A stretch of 64,000 bases of DNA from Wenyingzhuangia fucanilytica (GCF_001697185.1 NZ_CP014224.1:2402501-2466500); one strand, 5' to 3'; counted from the stretch's first letter, positions 17,732 to 26,109 are shown. Numbers and translations: made by a program. The notes: generated by a model from the sequence alone, not told the origin.

Positions 17732-18877
17732 CTAATTGCAACTTCTTGTATTTACGTTTCCGTCAGGAGAATATACTCGAATCCAATCTACTCTCATCTT
17801 TGTATGCTCACCTGTTTTTATATCAGAACTATTCCAAAAAGCATCAACACTAGGATATCTCCATGTTTGAGCCGCATGACTAATAATCATGTGCATTTCT
17901 CTAGTTAATCCATCTCCACAACTTGTATAAGAATGAGGATCTATACCATCATCAACTCGCAAACCGTCTACAACCTTAACTCTTTTTCCGTCTACAAAAT
18001 ATTCTAACCTTGTTTCACTTACCCATTTCACACCAAAATAATGATAATCTTCACTCCAAACCACCTCATTATCTCGACTACAATCTCCTGTTGTTTTTTT
18101 TCTAGACATCCAAGTTTGTTGGTGTGGCTGATAGTCTAATCTTTGACCTCCATCATTCTTAAATGTGTGATGACTTAAATGTATACGATCTGCGTAATAA
18201 GGAAAATCACATGATGTTCCATCAGGTCTAACTTTAGGTCCATATGCCTCTACATTATCTATTTCTTCTGTTGTTCCAGGGTCATCACTCAACATCCAAA
18301 CTGCATTTGCTAATTGAGAGTTACTAATTTTTACCTTTGCTTCTTGAAACAGAGGATAACTACTTTTAGCTATAGAAGTAATCATTCCGCACTTTAGTCT
18401 TCTACTTGCTCCTGAACCTGTTTCTGCTGCTTCAAGCACTAGAGCTCTGTTTGTTCCATTAATAGTCTCAAAAGAAACCTGATCTCCTGTCCATACTGTT
18501 GGTACTGGTCCTGTATAAGAATTTACAAAACCAAACTTCCATTTACTTGTGAAATCAGTTGCTGTTTCGCCTGTTGGATAATCAAATTCATCCGACAAAG
18601 CATCAACCAATTGCCAAGATCCCATACCATAATTATCACGATTTACGGCACTCACATTATTATTTACAGGAGAATCATAAAGAATGTTGTTTTTTGGACT
18701 ACAAGCTGAAAAAGCAGCTGATGGCATCCCTTCCTTATCTAAACCATCGTCTTGAGTTACTTCATCATCGTCTTTAATTATATCATCTGAATCCTCTATA
18801 TCACTTACATGATTTGTTTGTCCACAACTAAAAAGTGATAGACACATAAAAACAATCCCTAATTTAATTTGATTCAT
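17732..18877 (-). CDS. GH16 family glycoside hydrolase lipoprotein (agarase/porphyranase-like)
   Basis: Surface or periplasmic lipoprotein (lipobox Cys18 in SLFSC) of 381 residues. An acidic, low-complexity linker at 26-50 separates the anchor from a GH16 jelly roll. The catalytic motif E205-I-D-N-V-E210 gives nucleophile Glu205, assisting Asp207 and acid/base Glu210. The preceding KVKISNSQLANAVWMLS and following VEAYGP fit the beta-agarase / beta-porphyranase branch rather than laminarinases, so red-algal galactan is the likely substrate; the exact linkage cannot be read. There is no SusC/SusD pair or sulfatase nearby. Monocistronic, with its own terminator. Confidence 0.85.
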   Translation of the reverse strand: MNQIKLGIVFMCLSLFSCGQTNHVSDIEDSDDIIKDDDEVTQDDGLDKEGMPSAAFSACSPKNNILYDSPVNNNVSAVNRDNYGMGSWQLVDALSDEFDYPTGETATDFTSKWKFGFVNSYTGPVPTVWTGDQVSFETINGTNRALVLEAAETGSGASRRLKCGMITSIAKSSYPLFQEAKVKISNSQLANAVWMLSDDPGTTEEIDNVEAYGPKVRPDGTSCDFPYYADRIHLSHHTFKNDGGQRLDYQPHQQTWMSRKKTTGDCSRDNEVVWSEDYHYFGVKWVSETRLEYFVDGKRVKVVDGLRVDDGIDPHSYTSCGDGLTREMHMIISHAAQTWRYPSVDAFWNSSDIKTGEHTKMRVDWIRVYSPDGNVNTRSCN

Positions 18878-19054
18878 TCTATTCCGTATTATAATATTAA
18901 TATGTTACTAAATTAGAACTCAATAATATTATCCACAATAAACCCAACTAGACATAGACTAAACATTCCTATAAAAAAACACGACAAATCATAGAAAATA
19001 TTGCTACACTCCTACTTTAGGGGCTTATAAAGATTCAACCTGCTACTTGAATTA

Positions 19055-19912
19055 TTACAAAACGCCCATTTTTCCCTCTTGATAATCTATAAATGCCTGA
19101 TAGGTTTCTCTTCTAGAATTCATTACAAAAGGCCCTTCCATTACAACAGGCTCATCAATAGGTTCTCCTGAAAGTACTAATAACTTTGACGATTCTTTTG
19201 CTTTTATTTGAAATCCATCTCCATCTTGATCAAATACGACCATTGCATCTTCACCATATTTTAGACTTTGACTATTGTTAATCTCTACTTCTCCTTTAAT
19301 TAGGTACACTAAAGATTGATGTGAACTAGGAATTTCTATAAAAGTCTCTGCCCCTTGTTTTATATCTACCCAAAAAGCATTTACAGGAGTTTGTGTTTTT
19401 ATAACTCCCAAACTTCCTTTTTGCTCACCAGCTACAACCGTTATTCTACCACCATCAAAAGAAACAAATTCCATTTGCTCCAAATCTGCTTGCTGATAAT
19501 TAGGTTCCATCATTTTTTTACTTCTTGGTAAGTTTAACCAAAGCTGAATTCCTTCTAACTCTCCAGATTTTTCTACAAACTCTTTAGTAGGTCCCTCTGC
19601 ATGTAAAATTCCTTTTCCCGAAGTAATCCACTGTACACCTCCACTTTTAATTACTTGTTCATTCCCCAAAGAATCTCTGTGCTTTTGTTCTCCTTGAATT
19701 AAAAAAGTAATAGGCTCAAATCCTCTATGTGGATGTGCACCCAACTCAAAAGGATTTTGATCTTTGCTAATAGAATAAGGTCCATAATGATGTAATAATA
19801 AAAAAGGATCTACCCTTGGTATTTTTTGACTTGGAATAGGTTGTCTTAATTCAATTGGCCCCATCATTGTAAATGGAGAATTACTTACGGTATTTATATT
19901 GTTATTTTTCAT
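19055..19912 (-). CDS. pirin family protein
   Basis: Bicupin of the pirin family, 285 residues. The metal site residues are present: His60 and His62 in GAHPHRGFE, His104 and Glu106 in GILHAE. Members act as quercetin 2,3-dioxygenases or redox sensors; which applies is unknown. Last gene of a four-gene operon with doxX, an NADPH-FMN reductase and marR (11 nt after marR), a context that points to redox or phenolic stress. Confidence 0.92.
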   Translation of the reverse strand: MKNNNINTVSNSPFTMMGPIELRQPIPSQKIPRVDPFLLLHHYGPYSISKDQNPFELGAHPHRGFEPITFLIQGEQKHRDSLGNEQVIKSGGVQWITSGKGILHAEGPTKEFVEKSGELEGIQLWLNLPRSKKMMEPNYQQADLEQMEFVSFDGGRITVVAGEQKGSLGVIKTQTPVNAFWVDIKQGAETFIEIPSSHQSLVYLIKGEVEINNSQSLKYGEDAMVVFDQDGDGFQIKAKESSKLLVLSGEPIDEPVVMEGPFVMNSRRETYQAFIDYQEGKMGVL

Positions 19913-19923
19913 CTCTTGTGTTT

Positions 19924-20361
19924 TTAGGTTCTAATTTTATCTAGAATTTTATTCAATTGTAAAGCCTCATCCATTGTTAAATTCCTCATCTGTTTTGGAG
20001 TCAACTCAAAAGTTATTTGTTCTAACAACTGCAATCCGTTATCTGTAATAGACACATATACGGCTCGCCTATCTTTATCACACCTTACTCTTTTTATCAA
20101 TCCTTTTTCACATAACTTATCAGTTAATCGAGTAGTGTTTGGCGATTTTTCTATCATTCTTTCTTTTACCAACTTCATGGTAATCGCCTTTTTAGCTCCT
20201 CTTAATATTCTTAGAATATTGTATTGTGCTGTAGAAATTTGATATTCTTCTAACTCTTTATTTCCTAAAGCATTTAAAAAATTAGCCGTGTATTTTAAAT
20301 TAAGTAATGCTTTTATGTGCTCTGAATCAAAAACAGCGTTTATTTCTTTAGAAAATTCCAT
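19924..20361 (-). CDS. MarR family transcriptional regulator
   Basis: 145-residue winged-helix regulator. The DNA-binding core runs over about 45-105 (ISTAQYNILRILRG, then the MKLVKERMIEKSPNTTRLTDKLCEKGLIKR recognition region, quoted here in part) with the wing RDKRRAVYVSITDNG. Probably the local repressor of the doxX-reductase-marR-pirin operon through the palindrome upstream of doxX. No obvious cysteine cluster, so thiol sensing is not evident; Cys at the LCEKG and RCDKD positions could be tested. Confidence 0.92.
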   Translation of the reverse strand: MEFSKEINAVFDSEHIKALLNLKYTANFLNALGNKELEEYQISTAQYNILRILRGAKKAITMKLVKERMIEKSPNTTRLTDKLCEKGLIKRVRCDKDRRAVYVSITDNGLQLLEQITFELTPKQMRNLTMDEALQLNKILDKIRT

Positions 20362-20373
20362 AGTCCTTAAATT

Positions 20374-20904
20374 TTATAATTCTTTTTCAAACTTTTGAAT
20401 TAACGATGCTAATTCATCATTCAATTTGGTATCTACTATTTTTCCATCTTTAAAGTTTTCTCCAAAAGACGGAAAAGAAAAACTACCCACTATATTAGCT
20501 CCATGGTAAGGCATTCTACCTTTAGCAATCTCTAAAACTGTTTGCCCCCCTCTAGCTCCTGGCGATGTTGCTAAGAAAAGTACTGGTTTATCGTACCACA
20601 TTTTAGGGTTGACTCTAGAAACCCAATCAAATATATTTTTAAATGCTGTTGAGTAAGCTCCATTGTGCTCTGCAAAAGAAACTATAAATCCATCTGCTAA
20701 TCCCATAACATTGTTAAATACTTCTGCCAAATCTGGAACACCATTTTCTTGCTCTTTATCAATACTATATATTGGCATCTCAAATCTATCTAGCTCTAAA
20801 TCTTTAACCGAAACTCCTTTTAACTGACTTCCGGCATAAATAGCTAATTGTTGGTTAATAGAATATTTGCTATTACTAGCTCCAAATACGATTACTTTTT
20901 TCAT
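20374..20904 (-). CDS. NADPH-dependent FMN reductase family protein
   Basis: 176-residue flavodoxin-like oxidoreductase. The N-terminal FGASNSKYSINQQLA segment binds FMN phosphate, and EHNGAYSTAFKNIFDWVSR plus FLATSPGARGG form the isoalloxazine pocket, as in the NADPH-FMN reductase / azoreductase-like family. It probably reduces quinones or similar electrophiles with NAD(P)H. 5 nt after doxX and 12 nt before marR in the same operon. Confidence 0.9.
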   Translation of the reverse strand: MKKVIVFGASNSKYSINQQLAIYAGSQLKGVSVKDLELDRFEMPIYSIDKEQENGVPDLAEVFNNVMGLADGFIVSFAEHNGAYSTAFKNIFDWVSRVNPKMWYDKPVLFLATSPGARGGQTVLEIAKGRMPYHGANIVGSFSFPSFGENFKDGKIVDTKLNDELASLIQKFEKEL

Positions 20905-20909
20905 TTTGT

Positions 20910-21275
20910 TTATTTTTTAGTTGAATATAATTTTTTCCCAAGGAAAAAAGAACTTAAGATTAATATCAATGCAATAATCGCTCCCATTTGCTCTCCATCA
21001 TTAACTACAACATGTGCAGAACCAGCTAATAAAGCATTAAAAAACATGGCAGAATAAACCCAATCTTTAAGACTAGATTGCTTTTGAGTTAACAACACAA
21101 TAACCCCTGCTATTTTTAAAACACCTAAAGGGTAAATAATATACAATGGAAATCCTAAGTTGATAAACTCCTGCGATACTTGTTCATGATTAAAAAAATA
21201 CATAGCCCCTGCCATTAAATACATGATACTTAATAAGACTGTTACTACCCAATAAGAAATTTTAATTGTTTTCAT
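20910..21275 (-). CDS. DoxX-like membrane protein
   Basis: Four-helix membrane protein of 121 residues from the DoxX/DoxD-like family (helices at about 7-27, 42-62, 70-88 and 95-115). First gene of the operon. Often paired with MarR regulators and FMN reductases in Bacteroidota; its molecular role is not established. Confidence 0.85.
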   Translation of the reverse strand: MKTIKISYWVVTVLLSIMYLMAGAMYFFNHEQVSQEFINLGFPLYIIYPLGVLKIAGVIVLLTQKQSSLKDWVYSAMFFNALLAGSAHVVVNDGEQMGAIIALILILSSFFLGKKLYSTKK

Positions 21276-21300
21276 TTTTATCTGTTTTAATTTTACGGTG

Positions 21301-21308
21301 TAAAGATA
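21301..21308 (-). promoter_or_regulatory. promoter -7 box of the doxX operon
   Basis: Minus-strand TATCTTTA, one base off TAnnTTTG, 26 nt upstream of the doxX ATG. The -33 element would fall in or beside the palindrome at 21324-21341. Confidence 0.4.
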
Positions 21309-21323
21309 TAAAAATTATTTAAA

Positions 21324-21341
21324 TATTTACCATGGTAAATA
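21324..21341. promoter_or_regulatory. probable MarR operator, palindrome TATTTACCATGGTAAATA
   Basis: A perfect 18-bp palindrome upstream of doxX, overlapping the expected -33 region. A degenerate second half-site (CATGGTTAATAA) begins at 21346. The position and form suit a MarR dimer that blocks its own operon; the assignment is inferred from context. Confidence 0.6.
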
Positions 21342-21411
21342 AAAACATGGTTAATAAACTCACATTATAACATTATTGAATTGTTAAGCATCAAAAATCT
21401 ATGGGTTTTTG

Positions 21412-21419
21412 TACATTTG
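21412..21419 (+). promoter_or_regulatory. promoter -7 box of the carboxylase gene
   Basis: TACATTTG, an exact -7 consensus match, placing the transcript start near 21426 and a 13-nt leader before the ATG at 21439. This argues against starting the protein at the upstream TTG at 21409. Confidence 0.5.
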
Positions 21420-21438
21420 GCACTGCAAAAAACACACG

Positions 21439-23067
21439 ATGGATATCAAGTTCAATAAAAACGAAGACCACAACAAACTTACTGTAGCAGACTTAAGAAA
21501 GAGATTTGCTAAAGTTGCCCTAGGTGGAGGTTTAAAAAGGATAGAAAAGTTACACGAAAAAGGAAAACTTACTGCAAGAGAAAGAATTGATTATTTATTT
21601 GACAAAACAACAAAAGCAATTGAAATTGGAGCTTTTGTTGGAGATGAAATGTACGAAGAACACGGTGGATGCCCTTCTGGAGGTGTGATTGTAAAAATAG
21701 GATATGTTAGCGGAAAACAATGTATTGTAGTGGCTAATGATGCAACAGTAAAAGCTGGAGCTTGGTTCCCTATTACCTCTAAAAAGAATTTAAGAGCTCA
21801 AGAAATTGCCATGGAAAACAGAATTCCTATTATCTATTTAGTAGATAGTGCAGGAGTTTACCTACCATTGCAAGATGAAGTTTTTCCTGATAAAGAACAT
21901 TTTGGTAAAATTTTTAGAAACAATGCCAAAATGAGTAGTATGGGAATTACTCAGATTTCTGCGGTGATGGGAAGTTGTGTAGCAGGTGGTGCCTACTTGC
22001 CAATTATGAGCGATGAAGCTTTAATTGTAAACAAAACAGGAAGTATTTTCTTAGCGGGTAGTTATTTAGTAAAAGCTGCTATTGGAGAAAGTATAGATAA
22101 TGAAACGTTAGGAGGAGCTACTACGCATTGCGAAATATCGGGTGTTACAGATTATAAATCTAAAGATGATAAAGATTGTTTAGATACCATACGTAACATT
22201 ATGGATAAAATTGGAGATTATGATAAAGCGGGATATAACCGTAAAGAAATAATAGCTCCAAAAGAAAATCCAGAAGAGATTTATGGAATATTACCTAAAT
22301 CTCGTGCCGAACAATATGACATGAATGAAATCATTAAGCGTTTGGTAGACAATTCTGATTTTGAAGCCTATAAAGATGGTTACGGAGAAAGTATTATTTG
22401 TGGTTATGCTCGTATAGAAGGATGGGCTGTTGGTATTGTAGCCAACCAACGTAAAGTCATCAAAAATAAAAAAGGAGAAATGCAATTTGGTGGTGTGATT
22501 TATTCAGACTCTGCCGATAAAGCCACTCGTTTTATTGCCAACTGTAATCAAAAGAAAATTCCATTAGTCTTTTTACAAGACGTTACTGGTTTTATGGTTG
22601 GAAGTAAAAGTGAACACGGAGGAATTATAAAAGATGGTGCTAAATTGGTGAATGCCGTATCAAACTCAGTTGTTCCTAAATTTACTGTTGTTATAGGAAA
22701 CTCTTACGGGGCAGGAAACTATGCCATGTGTGGAAAGGCATTTGATCCTAGATTAATTTTTGCTTGGCCTTCTGCTAGGTTAGCAGTTATGGGTGGTGCT
22801 CAGGCAGCAAAAGTATTGGCACAAATAGAAGAAGCTACTTTACAACGTAAAGGAGAAGAAATTACTCCTGAAAGACATGCCGAAATTCTTAAAAACATTG
22901 AGAATAGATACGACAAACAAACTTCTCCTTATTATGCTGCTGCTAGGTTGTGGACAGATGCGGTAATAGATCCTTTAGAAACTAGAACATGGATTGGTAT
23001 GGGAATAGAAGCTGCAAACCACGCTCCTATTGAAAAACCTTTCAATTTAGGGGTTATTCAAGTTTGA
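21439..23067 (+). CDS. acyl-CoA carboxylase beta subunit (methylcrotonyl-CoA carboxylase-like)
   Basis: Carboxyltransferase subunit of a biotin-dependent acyl-CoA carboxylase, 542 residues from the ATG at 21439. Two crotonase-like halves: the acyl-CoA side with KLTARERIDYLFD and VMGSCVAGGAYLPIMSDE, and the carboxybiotin side with FLQDVTGFMVGSKSEHGGIIK and GNSYGAGNYAMCG. The sequence around LPLQDEVFPDKEHFG resembles methylcrotonyl-CoA carboxylases (leucine breakdown) more than propionyl-CoA ones. The biotinylated alpha chain is not adjacent, so it must be elsewhere. The gene stands alone. Confidence 0.88.
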   Translation: MDIKFNKNEDHNKLTVADLRKRFAKVALGGGLKRIEKLHEKGKLTARERIDYLFDKTTKAIEIGAFVGDEMYEEHGGCPSGGVIVKIGYVSGKQCIVVANDATVKAGAWFPITSKKNLRAQEIAMENRIPIIYLVDSAGVYLPLQDEVFPDKEHFGKIFRNNAKMSSMGITQISAVMGSCVAGGAYLPIMSDEALIVNKTGSIFLAGSYLVKAAIGESIDNETLGGATTHCEISGVTDYKSKDDKDCLDTIRNIMDKIGDYDKAGYNRKEIIAPKENPEEIYGILPKSRAEQYDMNEIIKRLVDNSDFEAYKDGYGESIICGYARIEGWAVGIVANQRKVIKNKKGEMQFGGVIYSDSADKATRFIANCNQKKIPLVFLQDVTGFMVGSKSEHGGIIKDGAKLVNAVSNSVVPKFTVVIGNSYGAGNYAMCGKAFDPRLIFAWPSARLAVMGGAQAAKVLAQIEEATLQRKGEEITPERHAEILKNIENRYDKQTSPYYAAARLWTDAVIDPLETRTWIGMGIEAANHAPIEKPFNLGVIQV

Positions 23068-23131
23068 TAAAACACTTGTAAGAAAATAGAAAAAATAATA
23101 ATTTTACGACACTTTATAATACAATATAGAA

Positions 23132-23845
23132 ATGGGTAGAGCATTCGAATTTAGAAAAGCTAGAAAAATGAAACGTTGGTCAGCAATGGCCAAAACATTT
23201 ACAAGAATTGGGAAAGACATTGTAATGGCGGTGAAAGAAGGTGGACCAAATCCTGATTCTAACGCTAGACTTCGTGCTGTTATTCAAAACGCAAAGGCTG
23301 CCAACATGCCTAAAGACAATGTTGAAAGAGCCATTAAAAAAGCAACTGATAAAGATACTGCCAACTATAAAGAAACTTTATTTGAAGGGTACGCTCCACA
23401 TGGAATTGCTATTTTAGTAGAAACTGCTACCGACAACAACAACAGAACTGTTGCAAATGTACGTGCTGCTTTTAACAAATGTAACGGAAACATGGGAACT
23501 TCTGGATCTGTAGCATTTATGTTTGACCACACTTGTAATTTCCGAATCAATGCAGAAGGAAAAGATATTGATTTAGAAGAGTTAGAGTTAGAATTGATGG
23601 ATTTTGAAGTAGAAGAAGTATTCCATGATGAAGATGGAATTTTAATCTACGGACCTTTTAACCAATTTGGAGCAATTCAATCTTACTTAGAAGAAAATGA
23701 ATTAGAAATTTTATCTTCTGGTTTTGAAAGAATTCCAACAACTACTACTAGCTTAACTGAGGAGCAACAAGCAGATGTAGAAAAATTATTAGAAAAATTA
23801 GAAGATGATGACGATGTACAAAACGTATATCACTCAATGGCATAA
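23132..23845 (+). CDS. YebC/PmpR family protein
   Basis: 237-residue YebC family protein. The N-terminus GRAFEFRKARKMKRW is the hallmark, with VKEGGPNPDSNARLRAVIQ and AKAANMPKDNVERAI. The family is annotated as DNA-binding regulators, and some members help ribosomes through proline stretches. The C-terminal tail is acidic. It starts 64 nt after the carboxylase gene; a terminator follows. Confidence 0.95.
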   Translation: MGRAFEFRKARKMKRWSAMAKTFTRIGKDIVMAVKEGGPNPDSNARLRAVIQNAKAANMPKDNVERAIKKATDKDTANYKETLFEGYAPHGIAILVETATDNNNRTVANVRAAFNKCNGNMGTSGSVAFMFDHTCNFRINAEGKDIDLEELELELMDFEVEEVFHDEDGILIYGPFNQFGAIQSYLEENELEILSSGFERIPTTTTSLTEEQQADVEKLLEKLEDDDDVQNVYHSMA

Positions 23846-23867
23846 TTCTTTTATTTAAAAATTTCAC

Positions 23868-23900
23868 AAAACCCTCTTCATTTTTTGTTGAGGGTTTTTA
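23868..23900 (+). terminator. terminator of yebC
   Basis: Stem AAACCCTC / GAGGGTTT with a 13-nt loop and a T-rich tail, about 22 nt past the yebC stop. The following gene begins 27 nt later. Confidence 0.7.
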
Positions 23901-23926
23901 TTTATCATGATCTTAAATTTATTGCT

Positions 23927-24715
23927 ATGAAAAAAAATCAAAAAAGAATTTTATTGTTCCTTTTGGTTGTCACTTTAGTCATTGCCTGTAGTACACTTCT
24001 TAAAAACAATCAATCTTCTCAAGAAAGCAATTCAATAAACAACAGAAACACAACCTATAGTTTTCAAAAGTTTTTACCCACAGCAAATAATAAAACATAT
24101 CATCATACCTATTATTCTTTGTCTTATAATGAACAACACGAACAAGCAGATTGGGTTTATTATTTGCTAACCAAAGAATATGTAAACGGAACTGCCAAAA
24201 GAAAAAATAATTTTAGAGCAGATGATCTTATCATCACAAAATCGGCAAGTTTACAAGATTATAAAAAAAGTGGATATGACAGAGGTCACTTATGTGCTGC
24301 TGCTGATATGAAAATAAATGACAAAGCCATGTCTGAAACTTTTTTTATGTCTAACATGTCCCCACAAATCCCCGGATTTAATAGAGGAGAATGGAAAAAA
24401 TTAGAAGCCAAAGTTAGAGATTGGGCCATTCAAGAAGATTCTATCCTTGTAGTTACAGGGCCTGTTTTTAAAGATAATATCAAACAAATAGGAGAAAATC
24501 AAGTAACTGTTCCTGGCTATTATTATAAAGTTATTTACGACTTAACCAAACCGCAAAAAATGACTGCGTTTATAATGCCACATCAAGCCAAACCTCAACC
24601 TTTTATGAATTATCAAACAACAGTAAATGAAGTTGAAAAAATTACAGGTATTGATTTCTTTTCAATTTTAGAAGATGAATTTGAAGAGCAACTAGAAGCT
24701 AATCAACATTGGTAA
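23927..24715 (+). CDS. secreted DNA/RNA non-specific endonuclease (lipoprotein)
   Basis: 262 residues from the ATG at 23927. A lipoprotein signal ends at Cys21 (LVIAC). The beta-beta-alpha metal nuclease motif D118-R-G-H121 carries the general base His121, and Asn152 in GFNRGEW is the likely Mg ligand. Such nucleases degrade extracellular or periplasmic nucleic acid for nutrition or biofilm escape. An upstream TTG at 23885 lies inside the yebC terminator and is rejected as a start. Confidence 0.9.
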   Translation: MKKNQKRILLFLLVVTLVIACSTLLKNNQSSQESNSINNRNTTYSFQKFLPTANNKTYHHTYYSLSYNEQHEQADWVYYLLTKEYVNGTAKRKNNFRADDLIITKSASLQDYKKSGYDRGHLCAAADMKINDKAMSETFFMSNMSPQIPGFNRGEWKKLEAKVRDWAIQEDSILVVTGPVFKDNIKQIGENQVTVPGYYYKVIYDLTKPQKMTAFIMPHQAKPQPFMNYQTTVNEVEKITGIDFFSILEDEFEEQLEANQHW

Positions 24716-24719
24716 TTAG

Positions 24720-24727
24720 TATCTTTG
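24720..24727 (+). promoter_or_regulatory. promoter -7 box of the small-gene array
   Basis: TATCTTTG, an exact match, straddling the 3' flank of the nuclease gene and 18 nt before the ATG at 24746. No TTG at the right distance. The array 24746-26109 has no other clear internal promoter. Confidence 0.5.
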
Positions 24728-24745
24728 CACAAATAAATAATATAC

Positions 24746-25033
24746 ATGACTGTACAAGAATTTAGAGAACAATATATTTTAGGTTTTGGTTACGAAAAAG
24801 GAACTAAAAGTAAAAGATTCCGCCTAGTTGTTTTAGACCGCAACAGCATGCAAGTAATGAATGAAGTTTTAGAAAACGAAAACAATACTTGCTTTAAACA
24901 GTTTTTGGCAGGAAAAGACATCAACAAAGCTATTTTAAAATTTAAGATAGATTCACTAGAAGAAGTTTTACAAGTACACAATGTAACCGACATCAATTTA
25001 TCAGAAAACGAAATCAATAAATATTTTGAGTAA
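24746..25033 (+). CDS. unknown small protein, first gene of a small-gene array
   Basis: 95 residues, not recognised. It begins MTVQEFREQYILGF and ends EINKYFE. The beginning (M-x-hydrophobic-x-E-F/Y, then ILxF) and the hydrophobic-plus-F-E/R ending resemble the next two genes, but the middle has diverged, so its paralogy is suggestive only. Charged, no signal peptide, no membrane helix; predicted cytoplasmic. Its 3' end overlaps the next gene by 8 nt. Confidence 0.65.
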   Translation: MTVQEFREQYILGFGYEKGTKSKRFRLVVLDRNSMQVMNEVLENENNTCFKQFLAGKDINKAILKFKIDSLEEVLQVHNVTDINLSENEINKYFE

Positions 25034-25370
25034 TCACGAACATCACCATCACGATCATAAACACGACCACCATCATCACGATGATGAAGGAATTATGACA
25101 ATTGAAGAATATCATAAAGCAAATATGATGTTGTTTAACATCAAAGATCTTAGAACTACAAACACTGTACTTTGTACCTTAACTTCTATAGATAGAATGA
25201 GTTTTTTGCCAAATGGTATTGAACATCACGAATGTAAAAAATCAGAATTAACGGAACATTTTACCGAAGTCATCAAAAGAAACCTTATTTTGGCTTTCTT
25301 TGATAAAATAGAAATTGAAGAGTTTGATGTGTTAGACATTAACACAAACATTGACTTTTTATTTGAATAA
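25026..25370 (+). CDS. unknown small protein with histidine-rich N-terminus, second gene of array
   Basis: 114 residues. Residues 4-20 are almost only His, Asp and Lys, a likely metal-binding tail. From Met24 on, the protein aligns with the third gene of the array, best at the C-terminus (VIKRNLILAFF...EEFDVLDINTNIDFLFE against VKRKLINTLII...KGFDALNTDESVSFLFR). The frame starts at TTG 25026, overlapping the previous stop by 8 nt; the in-frame ATG at 25095 would remove the His tail and align with the other family starts. Which start is used cannot be settled from sequence. Confidence 0.65.
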   Translation: MSNHEHHHHDHKHDHHHHDDEGIMTIEEYHKANMMLFNIKDLRTTNTVLCTLTSIDRMSFLPNGIEHHECKKSELTEHFTEVIKRNLILAFFDKIEIEEFDVLDINTNIDFLFE

Positions 25371-25388
25371 CCTTAAATAACAAACAGT

Positions 25389-25721
25389 ATGGATATTAAA
25401 GAGTTTAATAAAAAATTTATTTTAAACTTTAATGTAAACGAATCTCACCCAGAGAATATTGAGTTTACTTTAGAAACTATAGAAAGAAGTACTTTACAAC
25501 CTAGTTTAGATTTTAAAAGATTAAAAAACGAAACACCTGTGGAGTGGTTGTCTGATAAAATTGGAGAAGAAGCTTTGGCTGGAAGAAACCCTGCTAAATT
25601 TCAAACTAGTTTTTATGACAATGTAAAACGTAAATTGATTAACACTTTAATCATTAAAAATAACATTAAAGGTTTTGATGCTTTAAACACCGATGAAAGC
25701 GTTTCTTTTTTGTTTAGATAA
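25389..25721 (+). CDS. unknown small protein, third gene of array
   Basis: 110 residues, paralogue of the preceding gene. Shared features are the MDIKEFNKKFILNF start, a TLETIER segment matching TLTSIDR, and the C-terminal KRKLI...FDAL...FLFR block. It has about 18 more residues in the middle (EWLSDKIGEEALAGRNPAKF). Soluble, charged, no known motif. 18 nt after the previous stop. Confidence 0.7.
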   Translation: MDIKEFNKKFILNFNVNESHPENIEFTLETIERSTLQPSLDFKRLKNETPVEWLSDKIGEEALAGRNPAKFQTSFYDNVKRKLINTLIIKNNIKGFDALNTDESVSFLFR

Positions 25722-25731
25722 AAAATAGCTG

Positions 25732-26109
25732 ATGACTAAAATTGTTTCAACTCCAAATTGTGGAAATTCGCCTAAAATGGCATTTCTAAAAGATTTTAAT
25801 ATTGCTTTTGCTCAAGGAAACATAGCGTTTTTGCTTGAAAGTGTAAGCGATGATATTATTTGGAATATGGTTGGAAAACAAAAAATAGTTGGAAAAGAAG
25901 ACTTTACCAAAGCATTAGCTAAAATGAAAGATTTTAAAGCTAGGGAATTAATTCTTGAGCAAATATTAACTCATGGTAAAGAAGGAGCTGCTAGCGGACA
26001 GTTAAAAATGGACGGAAATAAAACCTATGCCTTTTCTGATTTTTATCTTTTTAACGGAGCTAAAGGAGAAAAAATTAAACAAATTACCTCTTACCTTATT
26101 GAGGTTTAA
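25732..26109 (+). CDS. SnoaL/NTF2-like protein
   Basis: 125-residue protein of the SnoaL-like NTF2 fold: helix FLKDFNIAFAQGNIAFLLESVSDDIIWNMVG, quoted in part, then a sheet with IVGKEDFTKAL and the closing KIKQITSYLIE. Such folds bind small molecules or act as stress-related isomerase-like proteins; no catalytic pair is obvious here. It lies 10 nt after the small-gene array and may belong to the same transcript. Its last 14 nt overlap the convergent ligase gene. Confidence 0.75.
   Translation: MTKIVSTPNCGNSPKMAFLKDFNIAFAQGNIAFLLESVSDDIIWNMVGKQKIVGKEDFTKALAKMKDFKARELILEQILTHGKEGAASGQLKMDGNKTYAFSDFYLFNGAKGEKIKQITSYLIEV

Noticed and set aside
21409-21438. TTG start giving ten extra residues on the carboxylase
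   Set aside because: This stretch contains the -7 promoter box TACATTTG at 21412-21419, so it is upstream of or at the transcript start.
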